Below are positions 43,267 to 51,660 of a DNA stretch of 64,000 bases, one piece after another. Position numbers and translations under genes: made by a program. The first letter of the stretch is position 1. The number at the start of each line of letters is the position of its first letter. The stretch comes from UBA4582 sp047630175 (lineage in GTDB: Bacteria; Pseudomonadota; Gammaproteobacteria; Pseudomonadales; Azotimanducaceae), in contig JBLHVI010000014.1 in assembly GCA_047630175.1 (NCBI GenBank), forward strand, positions 4,466 through 68,465, in the 5' to 3' direction. The notes beneath the pieces are model-generated. The model worked only from the letters and a program-made list of their open reading frames with translations. It did not search any database and had not been told where the DNA came from.

Positions 43267-44652
43267 ATGAGAATGATGCAACACCCTTTGAGAATCCTCG
43301 CCGGCACCTGCCTGGCTTTAATCCTGGGTTCCGCCAGCGCCAATGATGCAAGCGACAGCACCGACAAGGCTTTGGCGCCCCGCTTGCCGCTGAATGAACT
43401 ACGCGTTTTTGCCGAGGCTTTTGATCGGGTTAGCTCAGCCTACGTGGAGGAAATTGACGACCGTACCCTGCTCGAGAACGCAATTAAAGGCATGCTTTCC
43501 CAGCTTGACCCACACTCAGCCTACCTTGATCGAGAGTCGTTTTCCGACCTACAGGAAGAAACTAGCGGCAACTACGGCGGTGTTGGCTTGGAAGTCAGCA
43601 TGGAGGACGGTTTCGTGCGCGTCATCAGCCCTATGGACGGCACCCCAGCAGACAAAGCCGGAGTCATGGCTGGCGATCTCATCATTCAACTTGATGACCA
43701 GCCCATGCGCGGCCTTAGCTTGAGTGCAGCGATTGACACCATGCGCGGAGCACCGGGCAGTATCATACGCCTTACCGTGGTGCGTGAAGGCGAGGCGCAA
43801 CCGTTTGAATTAAGTCTGACGCGTGAGGTGATCGCGGTCGCCAGCGTCAGACAGCGCATGCTTGACGACGGCTTTGGCTACATCCGCATTGCCCAATTTC
43901 AGAGCAATACTGGCGAAGAGGTAGCCAAAGCAGTGACCAAACTCACCGAGGATGGCAAGCTTTCTGGCCTCGTGCTCGACTTGCGCAATAATCCAGGCGG
44001 TGTTCTTCAAGCGGCCGTCGCAGTCTCGGATGTTTTTATGGACAGCGGTCTTATTGTCTACACCGCAGGACGCCTACCCAACTCAGACATGCGTTTCAAC
44101 GCCAGCACGCCTGACGCCACAGATGGCACTCCCATTGTCGTGCTGGTCAACGAGGGCACAGCCTCAGCTTCAGAAATCGTCGCCGGCGCCCTACAGGACC
44201 ATAGCCGGGCCATCATCATGGGAGTCGACACATTTGGTAAAGGATCTGTACAGACCATTTTGCCGCTAAATAACGAAAAAGCCATCAAGCTCACCACCGC
44301 GCTGTACTTCACGCCAAATGGCCGTTCGATTCAAGCCGAAGGCATAGTTCCCGATATATTGGTGCCGCGCGCCAGCATTACACCGGACAAACAAAATCCT
44401 TTCAGGGTCAGGGAGCGCAACCTGCCCAAGCATCTGGCGAACGGCAATAGCAAACCTATGACAGCCGAAGAATCGCTGGAGAAAGCGGCAAAAGAGATCA
44501 AACAAATAACCGACGAAGAAAACACAGAGGAACCGCTGGAAACAGCCATGGAAGAACCCTCCGTCGTTACAGATTACCAACTGCACGAAGCTCTCAACCT
44601 GTTGAAGGGATTGAATATTCTGGCAAAGAAGGCCAGCCAAACCCAAGGATAG
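43267..44652 (+). CDS. ctpA: C-terminal processing peptidase CtpA (S41 family)
   Basis: CtpA is a periplasmic serine protease that cleaves tails of envelope proteins, including cell-wall hydrolases. The 461-residue product has a signal peptide (~1-26), a PDZ domain (YGGVGLEVSMEDGFVRVISP onward) and the S41 domain with Ser300 in NEGTASASEIVAGA and Lys325 in GKGSVQTILPL, 25 residues apart as in Prc. The order envC-ctpA is conserved; SD CAGGAG lies upstream. Confidence 0.95.
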   Translation: MRMMQHPLRILAGTCLALILGSASANDASDSTDKALAPRLPLNELRVFAEAFDRVSSAYVEEIDDRTLLENAIKGMLSQLDPHSAYLDRESFSDLQEETSGNYGGVGLEVSMEDGFVRVISPMDGTPADKAGVMAGDLIIQLDDQPMRGLSLSAAIDTMRGAPGSIIRLTVVREGEAQPFELSLTREVIAVASVRQRMLDDGFGYIRIAQFQSNTGEEVAKAVTKLTEDGKLSGLVLDLRNNPGGVLQAAVAVSDVFMDSGLIVYTAGRLPNSDMRFNASTPDATDGTPIVVLVNEGTASASEIVAGALQDHSRAIIMGVDTFGKGSVQTILPLNNEKAIKLTTALYFTPNGRSIQAEGIVPDILVPRASITPDKQNPFRVRERNLPKHLANGNSKPMTAEESLEKAAKEIKQITDEENTEEPLETAMEEPSVVTDYQLHEALNLLKGLNILAKKASQTQG

Positions 44653-44659
44653 CATCCCA

Positions 44660-45442
44660 ATGAGGGCGTTTGTCGGGATATTGCTGGGGTCTCTGGCAGC
44701 TTTTCTAGGGGCAGCAGCCAACGCCGCCCCAGCCTATGTGGCAATCATTATTGATGACATCGGCAATAATTTTGCCAGCGGCAGGCAAGCGATTAATCTA
44801 CCATTGCCACTAACTTATGCCATGCTTCCCTACAGTCCCTTTGCAGCGTCGCTGGCGAAAATGGCTAACCGGCAGGGCAAGGAAGTCATGCTGCATATGC
44901 CCATGGCTAACTTGGGGAATGCTCCACTAGGACCTGGCGCACTGACCGTGGGCCAGAGTCGCGGCGAGTTTATTGCTGCCATCGATGCCGCTATCGACCG
45001 AGTACCGTTTATTCGTGGCATCAACAACCATATGGGCAGCCAACTCACACAGCAGCCGCAACAAATGGATTGGTTGATGACTGAAATTAAATTTCGGCAG
45101 CTGTACTTTGTCGACTCGCGTACCACCCCTAAGACTGTAGCATCAGCATTGGCAAAGGATCGCCGAGTGCTGTCGTCTAGTAGGGATGTGTTTTTAGACA
45201 ACGAGCAATCCTTTGCAAGCATCGACGCTGCATTTAAAACACTCGTTGCCAAGGCCAAGCGAGACGGTACCGCTATTGGCATTGGCCATCCGTATCCCGC
45301 GACCCTTGATTATCTGTCGCAAATCGCCGCTGAACTCGAGGCGAAAAAAATCACCCTGCTACCCGTCTCCGCACTCCTTGGCCGGCAGCAGCAACTTTTA
45401 TCGCGCGCTCGGCTTGCGTTAGAACGCGAGCCCCCTAACTGA
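44660..45442 (+). CDS. Divergent polysaccharide deacetylase family protein
   Basis: The 260-residue product has a signal peptide (MRAFVGILLGSLAAFLGAAA) and a NodB-like fold of the PF04748 type: VAIIIDDIGNNFASGRQAIN, PLPLTYAMLPYSPFA, MLHMPMANLG, INNHMGSQLTQQPQQM and GTAIGIGHPYPATLDYL. It is the YibQ-like gene that commonly follows envC-ctpA. Its substrate is unknown. It lies 7 bp after ctpA and its end is 8 bp from the convergent hisA. Confidence 0.92.
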   Translation: MRAFVGILLGSLAAFLGAAANAAPAYVAIIIDDIGNNFASGRQAINLPLPLTYAMLPYSPFAASLAKMANRQGKEVMLHMPMANLGNAPLGPGALTVGQSRGEFIAAIDAAIDRVPFIRGINNHMGSQLTQQPQQMDWLMTEIKFRQLYFVDSRTTPKTVASALAKDRRVLSSSRDVFLDNEQSFASIDAAFKTLVAKAKRDGTAIGIGHPYPATLDYLSQIAAELEAKKITLLPVSALLGRQQQLLSRARLALEREPPN

Positions 45443-45450
45443 TGGCGCAA

Positions 45451-46194
45451 CTATCGAGGTTGATTCGTCAGCTTAATCGCTTCAGCGAGGTCCAACGTTC
45501 CCTCATAGATTGCACGACCGGTAATAACACCTGTTATGCCACCGTCAATTTTAGCTTCGACTTCCAGCAACGCGGCAATATCGCGAATATCGGTCACCCC
45601 GCCTGACGCGATCACGGGCACAGATACAGCCTCGGCTAGATCACGCGTGGCGTTAATATTAACACCACCCATCATGCCGTCTTTACCGATATCCGTATAA
45701 ACAATCGCTTCGATTCCATCACTTTCAAACAGCATGGCCAGACTCTTGACGGCAATGTCTGTCACCTCTTCCCAGCCATTTTTTGCAACCATGCCATGCA
45801 GGCCGTCTAGACCTACCATAATGTGTCCAGGAAATTCCCTGCACATAGCGCCCACGAACTCTGGCTCGTCTACCGCCTGGGTGCCAATGATCACATAGTT
45901 AACGCCAGCTTTTAGGTAGGCCTCGATCACCTTGGCACTACGAATGCCGCCACCGAGTTGAATCACCAGTTCAGGGTGGTTCGCAGCAATGATTGAAATC
46001 GCTGCCTGATTAACCGGATAGCCCTGGAAGGCACCATCCAGATCAACCAGATGCAATCGCTCTGCGCCTTGACTGACCCAGTGTGCGGCCATACCGATAG
46101 GATCGTCTGAATAGGTCGTAGATTGATCCAAGCGTCCCTGCTTTAGGTTCACGACTTTGCCGTCTTTGAAATCAATGGCGGGAATAATCTGCAC
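45451..46194 (-). CDS. hisA: Phosphoribosylformimino-AICAR phosphate isomerase HisA
   Basis: HisA performs the Amadori rearrangement in histidine synthesis. The 247-residue TIM-barrel product has IIPAIDFKDGKVVNLKQG with catalytic Asp8, the first-half phosphate site IQLGGGIRS and the second-half VIASGGVTDI, and TDIGKDGMMGG with the second acid. The start overlaps the hisB stop by one base. hisF, which usually follows, is absent. Confidence 0.95.
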   Translation of the reverse strand: MQIIPAIDFKDGKVVNLKQGRLDQSTTYSDDPIGMAAHWVSQGAERLHLVDLDGAFQGYPVNQAAISIIAANHPELVIQLGGGIRSAKVIEAYLKAGVNYVIIGTQAVDEPEFVGAMCREFPGHIMVGLDGLHGMVAKNGWEEVTDIAVKSLAMLFESDGIEAIVYTDIGKDGMMGGVNINATRDLAEAVSVPVIASGGVTDIRDIAALLEVEAKIDGGITGVITGRAIYEGTLDLAEAIKLTNQPR

Positions 46195-46793
46195 TACAGA
46201 GACCCTTTAGTCGAAGGCATGATATCCCCCATCCGTTGATCGTGCTCCAGCGCCATACGTAGGGCTCGACCGAACGCCTTAAAAATGGTTTCAATCTGAT
46301 GATGGGTGTTTTGGCCCCGTAAATTGTCGATATGCAACGTCACCAACGCGTGGTTCACAAAACCATGGAAAAACTCCCGAAACAGGTCAATGTCAAAGTT
46401 GCCGACACTCGACCGGGTAAACTCGACACCATATTCCAGGCCCGGCCGACCAGAAAAATCTACTACCACTCGTGATAACGCCTCATCGAGGGGCACATAG
46501 GCGTGCCCATAACGACGAATACCGCGCTTGTCGCTCAACGCCTGCGAAAACGCTTGGCCCAGAGTTATCCCTATGTCTTCTACGGTGTGATGAGCATCAA
46601 TATGCAAATCACCCTTGGCCTTTATGTCCAGATCAATCAAACCGTGTCGAGCAATTTGATCAAGCATATGCTCGAGAAAAGGTATGCCCGTATCGAAACT
46701 TACCTCGCCGGTACCATCAAGGTTGATTGCCACGCTGACCTGCGTCTCCAGTGTATTGCGATCAACCCGCGCCTTGCGTTCCACCATTACCAT
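46194..46793 (-). CDS. hisB: Imidazoleglycerol-phosphate dehydratase HisB
   Basis: HisB dehydrates imidazoleglycerol phosphate. The 199-residue product is the monofunctional form, with FLEHMLDQIARHGLIDLDI, the metal motif DAHHTVEDIGITLGQA and the second HALVTLHIDNLRGQNTHHQIE with the ligand histidines. In Pseudomonas hisH lies between hisB and hisA; here hisA follows directly with a one-base overlap. Confidence 0.95.
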   Translation of the reverse strand: MVMVERKARVDRNTLETQVSVAINLDGTGEVSFDTGIPFLEHMLDQIARHGLIDLDIKAKGDLHIDAHHTVEDIGITLGQAFSQALSDKRGIRRYGHAYVPLDEALSRVVVDFSGRPGLEYGVEFTRSSVGNFDIDLFREFFHGFVNHALVTLHIDNLRGQNTHHQIETIFKAFGRALRMALEHDQRMGDIMPSTKGSL

Positions 46794-46832
46794 TGCCTGA
46801 TTCCAACTCGAAAAATGGGCATTATACGGGAT

Positions 46833-47225
46833 TTACACAAGTGCGCCATTGGGAAGATAGCGGTTATCAGTATTCGCCTTAATCCACTGACGCAACTCAG
46901 GGCTAAAACTGCCCCGCTGTTTGAGTATTTTTACCAAATAGATCACGGGTGATTGTTTACCCGCGTCCCACCCGGGCAGCTGCATCTCGGCCAACGTAAA
47001 AAACGTGATGACGCGTCGCAACTCCTCATCGCTCAATGTTTCAGCTGCCTGCCAATAAGCGGCTGCCTGCTTCATCCAATGCGCACCAGCTTGCTGTTGC
47101 GAGTCCGTTAGACTCGCTGCAAGACTCAGAAGATCACCTGCCTCGCTCTGGCTGATGCAGGCCCATAGTGCTGGCAACTCGAGTGGCTTGTGTGTCTTGG
47201 CTGGCTCCCAGCTCCCCACACCCAT
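46833..47225 (-). CDS. Conserved protein of unknown function
   Basis: The 130-residue product is mostly helical, with SLTDSQQQAGAHWMKQAAAY, LSDEELRRVITFFTLAEMQL, PGWDAGKQSPVIYLVKIL and the end LRQWIKANTDNRYLPNGALV. No signal peptide or membrane segment is seen. I recognise it only as resembling small proteins encoded near his genes in pseudomonads. It begins 2 bp after the crotonase stop and lies 39 bp before hisB, so it is probably co-transcribed with one or both. Confidence 0.75.
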   Translation of the reverse strand: MGVGSWEPAKTHKPLELPALWACISQSEAGDLLSLAASLTDSQQQAGAHWMKQAAAYWQAAETLSDEELRRVITFFTLAEMQLPGWDAGKQSPVIYLVKILKQRGSFSPELRQWIKANTDNRYLPNGALV

Positions 47226-47227
47226 GC

Positions 47228-48067
47228 TCAGCGACCCTTCTTTGGTAGGCTGGCGAACTTGCCGGGGCGACGCTCGCCGTTAGCCGTAATTGCCTCCATC
47301 ATCTCAGCCGGCTGCAGAAAACTCGCATTCCAGATACCCACGTAATCAAGACTGTCTGCCGTCGAGTGGTCTCGCGCATAGTTAATCATCCGTTTCGAAC
47401 CGTAAACGGCTAACGGGGCATTACTGGCAATCTCGGCTGCAACCTCCATCACGGCCGCAAGGAGACCCTCATGATCAGCAAACACTTGGTTCACCAGACC
47501 AGCCTGATGCGCCTCTGCCGCCGACATTCGACGCCCGGTATAAGCGAGTTCACGCACTATGCCCTCGGGAATCAACTTAACCAGTCGCGGAAATGTACCG
47601 ACATCCGCGGTCATACCAATTTTGACCTCATAAACAGTGAAAAAGGCATCAGCCGTCGCGTAGCGAATATCGCACGCTGTGACAAAATCCATACCTCCAC
47701 CAATACAGCCCCCTTGAATCGCCACCAGTACCGGCAACCGACAGTCTTCGAGACAATTAAAGGTGTGCTGCATACGCTTAACAGTGCGATAGAAACTCTC
47801 GCCGCGAGTGAGCTTATGATCCGGATCAGCCTGCTGGGCTTCATCCCCCCCTGTGAAAAAACTGTCGAGATCTAGGCCTGCGGAAAAATGCGGCCCAGTC
47901 GATGAAATTACAATCACACGGGCTCGACTGTTATCGTCAATATCAGCGACAATCTGCGGTAATTCATCCCAAAACTCAGGCGTCATACTATTGCGCTTCT
48001 CCGGCCGGCTAAGCTGGATATGTGCAATATTCGCCTCAATCGAGACATTAAAACTTTGGTAACTCAT
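47228..48067 (-). CDS. Crotonase-family protein, dienoyl-CoA isomerase-like
   Basis: From the ATG at 48067 (AGGAAA upstream) the product is 279 residues of the crotonase fold. PEKRNSMTPEFW, GPHFSAGLDLDSFF and IQGGCIGGGMDFVTACDIRY form the oxyanion hole, and YEVKIGMTADVGTFPRL carries the Glu and Asp pair seen in mammalian delta3,5-delta2,4-dienoyl-CoA isomerase (ECH1). It may therefore help degrade unsaturated fatty acids. The frame is open 42 bases further upstream without a good ribosome-binding site. Confidence 0.87.
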   Translation of the reverse strand: MSYQSFNVSIEANIAHIQLSRPEKRNSMTPEFWDELPQIVADIDDNSRARVIVISSTGPHFSAGLDLDSFFTGGDEAQQADPDHKLTRGESFYRTVKRMQHTFNCLEDCRLPVLVAIQGGCIGGGMDFVTACDIRYATADAFFTVYEVKIGMTADVGTFPRLVKLIPEGIVRELAYTGRRMSAAEAHQAGLVNQVFADHEGLLAAVMEVAAEIASNAPLAVYGSKRMINYARDHSTADSLDYVGIWNASFLQPAEMMEAITANGERRPGKFASLPKKGR

Positions 48068-48183
48068 AATTTTTCCTAATGCGAGATTTCCTAAGGAGCG
48101 GGCTTTCAAACGGAGGGTGTTGAAGAGGAGATAACACCGAGATTACGGCTCGAAATTAATAGCCTTGGACCAATCGCCCTGCA

Positions 48184-48657
48184 TTACTCACCCTTTACTA
48201 GCATTTTAGCAAGACTAACGACTTCTTCCGACGCCTCAAGCTGACCGTTAGCAATGGCGTCAATGAATTTCGTCTGCCGACTTAAGGCAAGATGCAGCGC
48301 CACGCGGGCATGCATAACTTCCTGCGAAGGTGGCTTGCCAATGTAATCTACGGCGCCAACCTTGAAGCCATTGGCCTCATGGTGTTTGTCGTCCATAGAG
48401 GTCACAAAAATAACGGGAATATGGTGAGTCGCTGGATTTAACTTCAGTCGCTGGCACACTTCCAGTCCGTCCATCCCCGGCATAACCATGTCGAGTAAAA
48501 TCAAGTCTGGCTGCTGCCCTTCTGCGATCTCCAGAGCTCGTTCACCCGTAGTCGCCACGTGTACGATGTATTGCTGGGACAGCATTCTGCCCATAACACG
48601 CACGACCGTTGTTTGATCATCAACAACCAATATTATGGGTTTAGAGCGCTCAGTCAC
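48184..48657 (-). CDS. Orphan single-domain response regulator
   Basis: The product (157 residues from GTG 48657, preceded by TAGGAC; an ATG at 48699 is possible) is a CheY-like receiver: IILVVDDQTTVVRVMGRML, phospho-acceptor Asp56 in LILLDMVMPGMDGLEVC, the FVTSMDDKHHEANGFKVGA switch and the DYIGKPPSQEVMHARV lysine. A ~40-residue helical tail follows with no DNA-binding or enzyme domain. No histidine kinase lies nearby; the only signalling neighbour is a chemoreceptor remnant. Confidence 0.88.
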   Translation of the reverse strand: MTERSKPIILVVDDQTTVVRVMGRMLSQQYIVHVATTGERALEIAEGQQPDLILLDMVMPGMDGLEVCQRLKLNPATHHIPVIFVTSMDDKHHEANGFKVGAVDYIGKPPSQEVMHARVALHLALSRQTKFIDAIANGQLEASEEVVSLAKMLVKGE

Positions 48658-48776
48658 AACGTTTGTCCTACCAAAGATTGAATACTCGCAAGCATACATG
48701 ACTGGTCGGGGACTTCAACGGCGTAGGTGACACACTTCTGCAGCTATCACAGCCGGCGAGTGCGTCTGATCCGCAA

Positions 48777-48872
48777 TACAACGGTATCCCAAATGGACGC
48801 GATGACCCAGCAGAACGCAGCGCTGGTGGACGAAGCGACCGCAGCGGTTCTTGCGGCGAGCAGGCTGAGCGC
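48777..48872 (+). pseudogene. Remnant of a methyl-accepting chemotaxis protein
   Basis: In one frame the sequence reads VSQMDAMTQQNAALVDEATA followed by AVLAASRLSA, which is the C-terminal end of the chemoreceptor signalling domain. Nothing of the sensor, HAMP or kinase-contact parts is visible on either side, and the frame then runs into unrelated codons. It is a small decayed fragment. Confidence 0.75.
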
Positions 48873-49044
48873 TAGTCTTAGTGACAGTTATTTCGCCATT
48901 TTAGCAACCCCGGAAAAGCAGCTAAGAGCTGCCAACTTAGGACAATTGGCCCAGGCCCAACACAGACTGTCAGAACCGCATTCCTATGTGTCACATGTCT
49001 CTCTATGCGGCTCTCCACGTGGCTTAGCTTTCGATTCAGACTAA

Positions 49045-50096
49045 CTATTACTAACTACTACTAACTAGACGCCCAGAGCTTGGCAGCGAAGCACAACTGC
49101 CACGCCAACACCTGCGGTGCTTTCTGGCGCTTCTGGCGATGATTTGCCAGGCGACTGCCACACCACTTGCAGAGGGGGTACCGGCTGCTCAATTCTGAAC
49201 ATTGTCGGCCTTGATATTTCTGCCGTGATTACGTTCTCATCCGCTTTTTTGTCACGGATTTCATGGCAACAATCACTTTGCGAGTCACCAAACCGCTCAA
49301 TATCGGTGACTTCGTCATCAACGGCGAGCATTGCGGCAAAGTCTCGGAACCCAGACTATTCAACACAGACCTACAGACCAAAAATCGTGAACTAATATCT
49401 ATTCGAACAGCGTGTTTATGCTTTCGCCGATTAAAGTCGCACACGGTAGCGACGCTATCGTTTCTACCAGCTTATCCTCAAGCTATGCCATCCATCACGC
49501 CCGCGTCGAGCCGTTACTACTGGTTGCCGCAAGCGCAGTAAGGCCGCTGATACAACACGATCTAACTATCAAACCCGCCCGCGGTTAGACTGTCGCCGAG
49601 GAACAAGTACAACGCGAACTGGCAGCACAAATTAGCGCGCTCAAGATGCAACTCACCGCGGCGCGCAAAAGACCTCACTAAGTTCGCTAGCAAAAATAGA
49701 TGGCAACCACCCCAGCACCTGACAACGGCGAGCTATTAAATCGACTGAAACAGGGTTGATTCAATCCGAGCAGTTCTTGCGTCCCACAGCCCTGGATAGC
49801 GCATACATTCGCTTAATCGACAACGGACCTCTGAATCATTCGCTCTAGACCATTACAATATTGATGGGGCACCGGGCGAAATGCCGACTAAGGCTTGGTT
49901 TCGCATGTTTCACGCGTCGCTGTCACGCACTCACTCACTCATTACGAAACCGATCCTGGTCTCAATTGGCGCCTAAATTCATCCAATCGTTTAGGTAACC
50001 GCCCCTTTGCCTAAACCAATGGTCGATTGTCTGCGCCAGCCCGTGTTGTATAACTAATAACCACGAAGCCTCGACTTATTAAAGGATGGTTTGGTT
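49045..50096. other. Decayed intergenic stretch without an intact gene
   Basis: About 1.05 kb shows frequent stops in all frames. It contains the MscS remnant at 49192-49588 and short coding-looking scraps, for example 49597-49680 (EEQVQRELAAQISALKMQLT, a coiled-coil-like piece) and 49882-49975 (APGEMPTKAWFRMFHASLSR). I cannot assign these two. No intact reading frame of family quality is present. Confidence 0.6.
49192..49588 (+). pseudogene. Remnant of a small-conductance mechanosensitive channel (MscS family)
   Basis: Three pieces of an MscS-like protein follow one another in three different frames: ILNIVGLDISAVIT (TM3 start), TITLRVTKPLNIGDFVINGE with VSEPRLFNTDLQTKNRELIS (the beta domain), and NSVFMLSPIKVAHGSDAIVS with a YAIHHARVEPLLLVAAS end. 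Between the second and third pieces a single missing C near 49405 would restore ISIPNSVF, the usual PN motif. TM1 and TM2 are missing, and most of TM3 is deleted. The gene is inactive. Confidence 0.72.
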
Positions 50097-50882
50097 ATGC
50101 GAGCAACGCCATTGAAGCAACGGGCCGCTCTTAAGCAGAGCGCAGAGGAAAGAACTGCAGAGAGCCTCAGCGAAAGAAACACAGAGAGCCTCAGCGACAG
50201 AAACATCGAGCGCCTCCGCGAAAGAAGCACAGAGAGCCCCAAGGAAAAAAAAACAGAGAGCCCCAGCAAAAAGAACCCGATAAAACGCCAGTCAGATTGC
50301 TATCGCGATGCAGAACAGTTGGCAAGGGGTATCCACGGTGGTGACAAAACCATGGAAGACATTTTTTGCCAACGCTATTATCTCGCAGTCAGGCGCCAAC
50401 TCGGCGGCTACACCCGCGATCAGTTTAAAGCTGAAGATATTACCCACGATGTCATGCTGACCTTGCTACTGCGCCTGCGCTCACGAGGCATCGACGAGCC
50501 GCGCTATCTTGACAGGTTTGTTCATCAGACGGCCCGCTACTCGTACTTTAGCTGGCTGCGCCAGCCCGCCAATCAGCAAGCAACATTACAGATGGTCCAT
50601 CACCCTGTAGACATTACTGAAGACGCCGAACAACGCTTATTAAATGCAGAGCAACGGCGTCTAACATTGTGTCTGCTCGCGCGCCTGCCTGTTGAACGCG
50701 ATCGACAGGTGCTGTGGCGCTCCTACTTTCAAGAAGAGAGCAAGCAAAGCTTGTGTGAGGCGCTGGCCTTAAGCAACGCACATTTCGATAGAGTCCTATT
50801 TCGCGCCAGAAAACGCCTGCGCGCAGTAGTAGAGTCTGCGAATAGCGAGGTTAGCGAAGCACTTATGAGCGCGCGACCATAG
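50097..50882 (+). CDS. Sigma-70-family-like protein with a tandem-repeat N terminus
   Basis: The 261-residue product has an N-terminal ~65-residue charged region built of five 8-residue repeats (ESLSERNT, ESLSDRNI, ERLRERST, ESPKEKKT, ESPSKKNP). A sigma region-2-like part follows (EDIFCQRYYLAVRRQLGGY; QFKAEDITHDVMLTLLLRLR; VHQTARYSYFSWLRQ) and a region-4-like helix-turn-helix (LARLPVERDRQVLWRSYFQE; ALSNAHFDRVLFRARKRLR). This is the layout of ECF-type sigma factors, but no anti-sigma gene is adjacent. ATG 50097 has AAGGA ten bases upstream; a TTG at 50091 is possible. Assignment to a sigma family is probable, its regulon unknown. Confidence 0.72.
   Translation: MRATPLKQRAALKQSAEERTAESLSERNTESLSDRNIERLRERSTESPKEKKTESPSKKNPIKRQSDCYRDAEQLARGIHGGDKTMEDIFCQRYYLAVRRQLGGYTRDQFKAEDITHDVMLTLLLRLRSRGIDEPRYLDRFVHQTARYSYFSWLRQPANQQATLQMVHHPVDITEDAEQRLLNAEQRRLTLCLLARLPVERDRQVLWRSYFQEESKQSLCEALALSNAHFDRVLFRARKRLRAVVESANSEVSEALMSARP
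50160..50279. repeat. 24-bp tandem repeat, five copies, inside the sigma-like gene
   Basis: Five consecutive 24-bp units of the type GAGAGCCTCAGCGAAAGAAA plus four bases run from 50160 to 50279, with rising divergence toward the 3' end. Each unit codes eight residues beginning Glu-Ser or Glu-Arg. Confidence 0.92.
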
Positions 50883-50895
50883 CGCGGCGAGAGCC

Positions 50896-50930
50896 AAAAA
50901 AATACCCGTATCACTTACGCAATACGGGCA
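50896..50930 (-). terminator. Intrinsic terminator of the peroxiredoxin gene
   Basis: Read on the minus strand, TGCCCGTAT, a 10-base loop and ATACGGGTA are followed by T7. It lies about 48 bp past the peroxiredoxin stop. Confidence 0.9.
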
Positions 50931-50977
50931 TATTCGTCGGCCACTGTGACCGGTGTTACTCACACTTCATCAACATA

Positions 50978-51457
50978 CTACAGCGCCTCTAAAATCTTCT
51001 CGGCAGAGCTCAACTCGAAGGCTGGACCTTGCTCAACATTCAGAGCGGTAATGACGCCATCTTCGGCAATCAGGGCGTAACGCTGCGACCGTTTTCCAAG
51101 ACCAAAACCAGAACCATCAAGCACCAAGCCCATAGCCTCAGCAAAGTCGCCATTACCGTCGCCCACCATCATGATTTCTTCAGCATTTTTATCTTTTGCC
51201 CAGGCGTCCATCACGAACGCGTCATTAACGGAAACACAAACAATCGCATCAACGCCCTTGGCTTTTATCTTGTCAGCATTAACCACGAAACCCGGCAAAT
51301 GTGCGGCGCTGCAGGTTGGTGTAAATGCCCCTGGCACGGCAAACAATACAACTTTCTTACCCGCAAACAAGTCACTGGTAGTAATAGCTTGCGGACCCTT
51401 CTCGCCCATTATGTTCATGGTCGCATCCGGGATCTTATCGCCTATTTTGACTGTCAT
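50978..51457 (-). CDS. Peroxiredoxin, Prx5 family
   Basis: This cytoplasmic thiol peroxidase reduces hydrogen peroxide and organic peroxides. The 159-residue product has VVLFAVPGAFTPTCSAAHLP with the peroxidatic Cys49, CVSVNDAFVMDAWAKD and the conserved SQRYALIAEDGVITALNVEQ. No glutaredoxin domain is fused. The second Cys (residue 74) lies in VCVSVND. A strong terminator follows the gene. Confidence 0.94.
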   Translation of the reverse strand: MTVKIGDKIPDATMNIMGEKGPQAITTSDLFAGKKVVLFAVPGAFTPTCSAAHLPGFVVNADKIKAKGVDAIVCVSVNDAFVMDAWAKDKNAEEIMMVGDGNGDFAEAMGLVLDGSGFGLGKRSQRYALIAEDGVITALNVEQGPAFELSSAEKILEAL

Positions 51458-51660
51458 TGATTTGCTCCTGTCGTAATGAATAGTGAGAGATAGTTAAAAA
51501 ATTAATAACGCTTGAGCGTCGTGTTTTGCCTGCGCAGTCTCACCCGAACACCGAGCAAGATCAACCACAGAGTTTGCAAGGTCAGCCTCGCCTGAACAAG
51601 CGCCCGCCCCGCTCGCGAGCCCGACGCAATCTAAAGCCCTGCAGCTACGTGAGCAATCAT
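51458..51660. other. Intergenic region between peroxiredoxin and AEC transporter genes
   Basis: This 203-bp stretch shows frames open on both strands, but none has a recognisable product. It should contain the peroxiredoxin promoter. Nothing else is seen. Confidence 0.4.

Noticed and set aside
49117..49395. 92-codon plus-strand ORF as an intact gene
   Set aside because: Only ILNIVGLDISAVIT in it is family-like; it is one piece of the frameshifted MscS remnant.
50054..50269. 71-codon ORF on the minus strand opposite the sigma-like gene
   Set aside because: It is the antisense reading of the 24-bp repeat array and shows only low-complexity Leu/Ser repeats.
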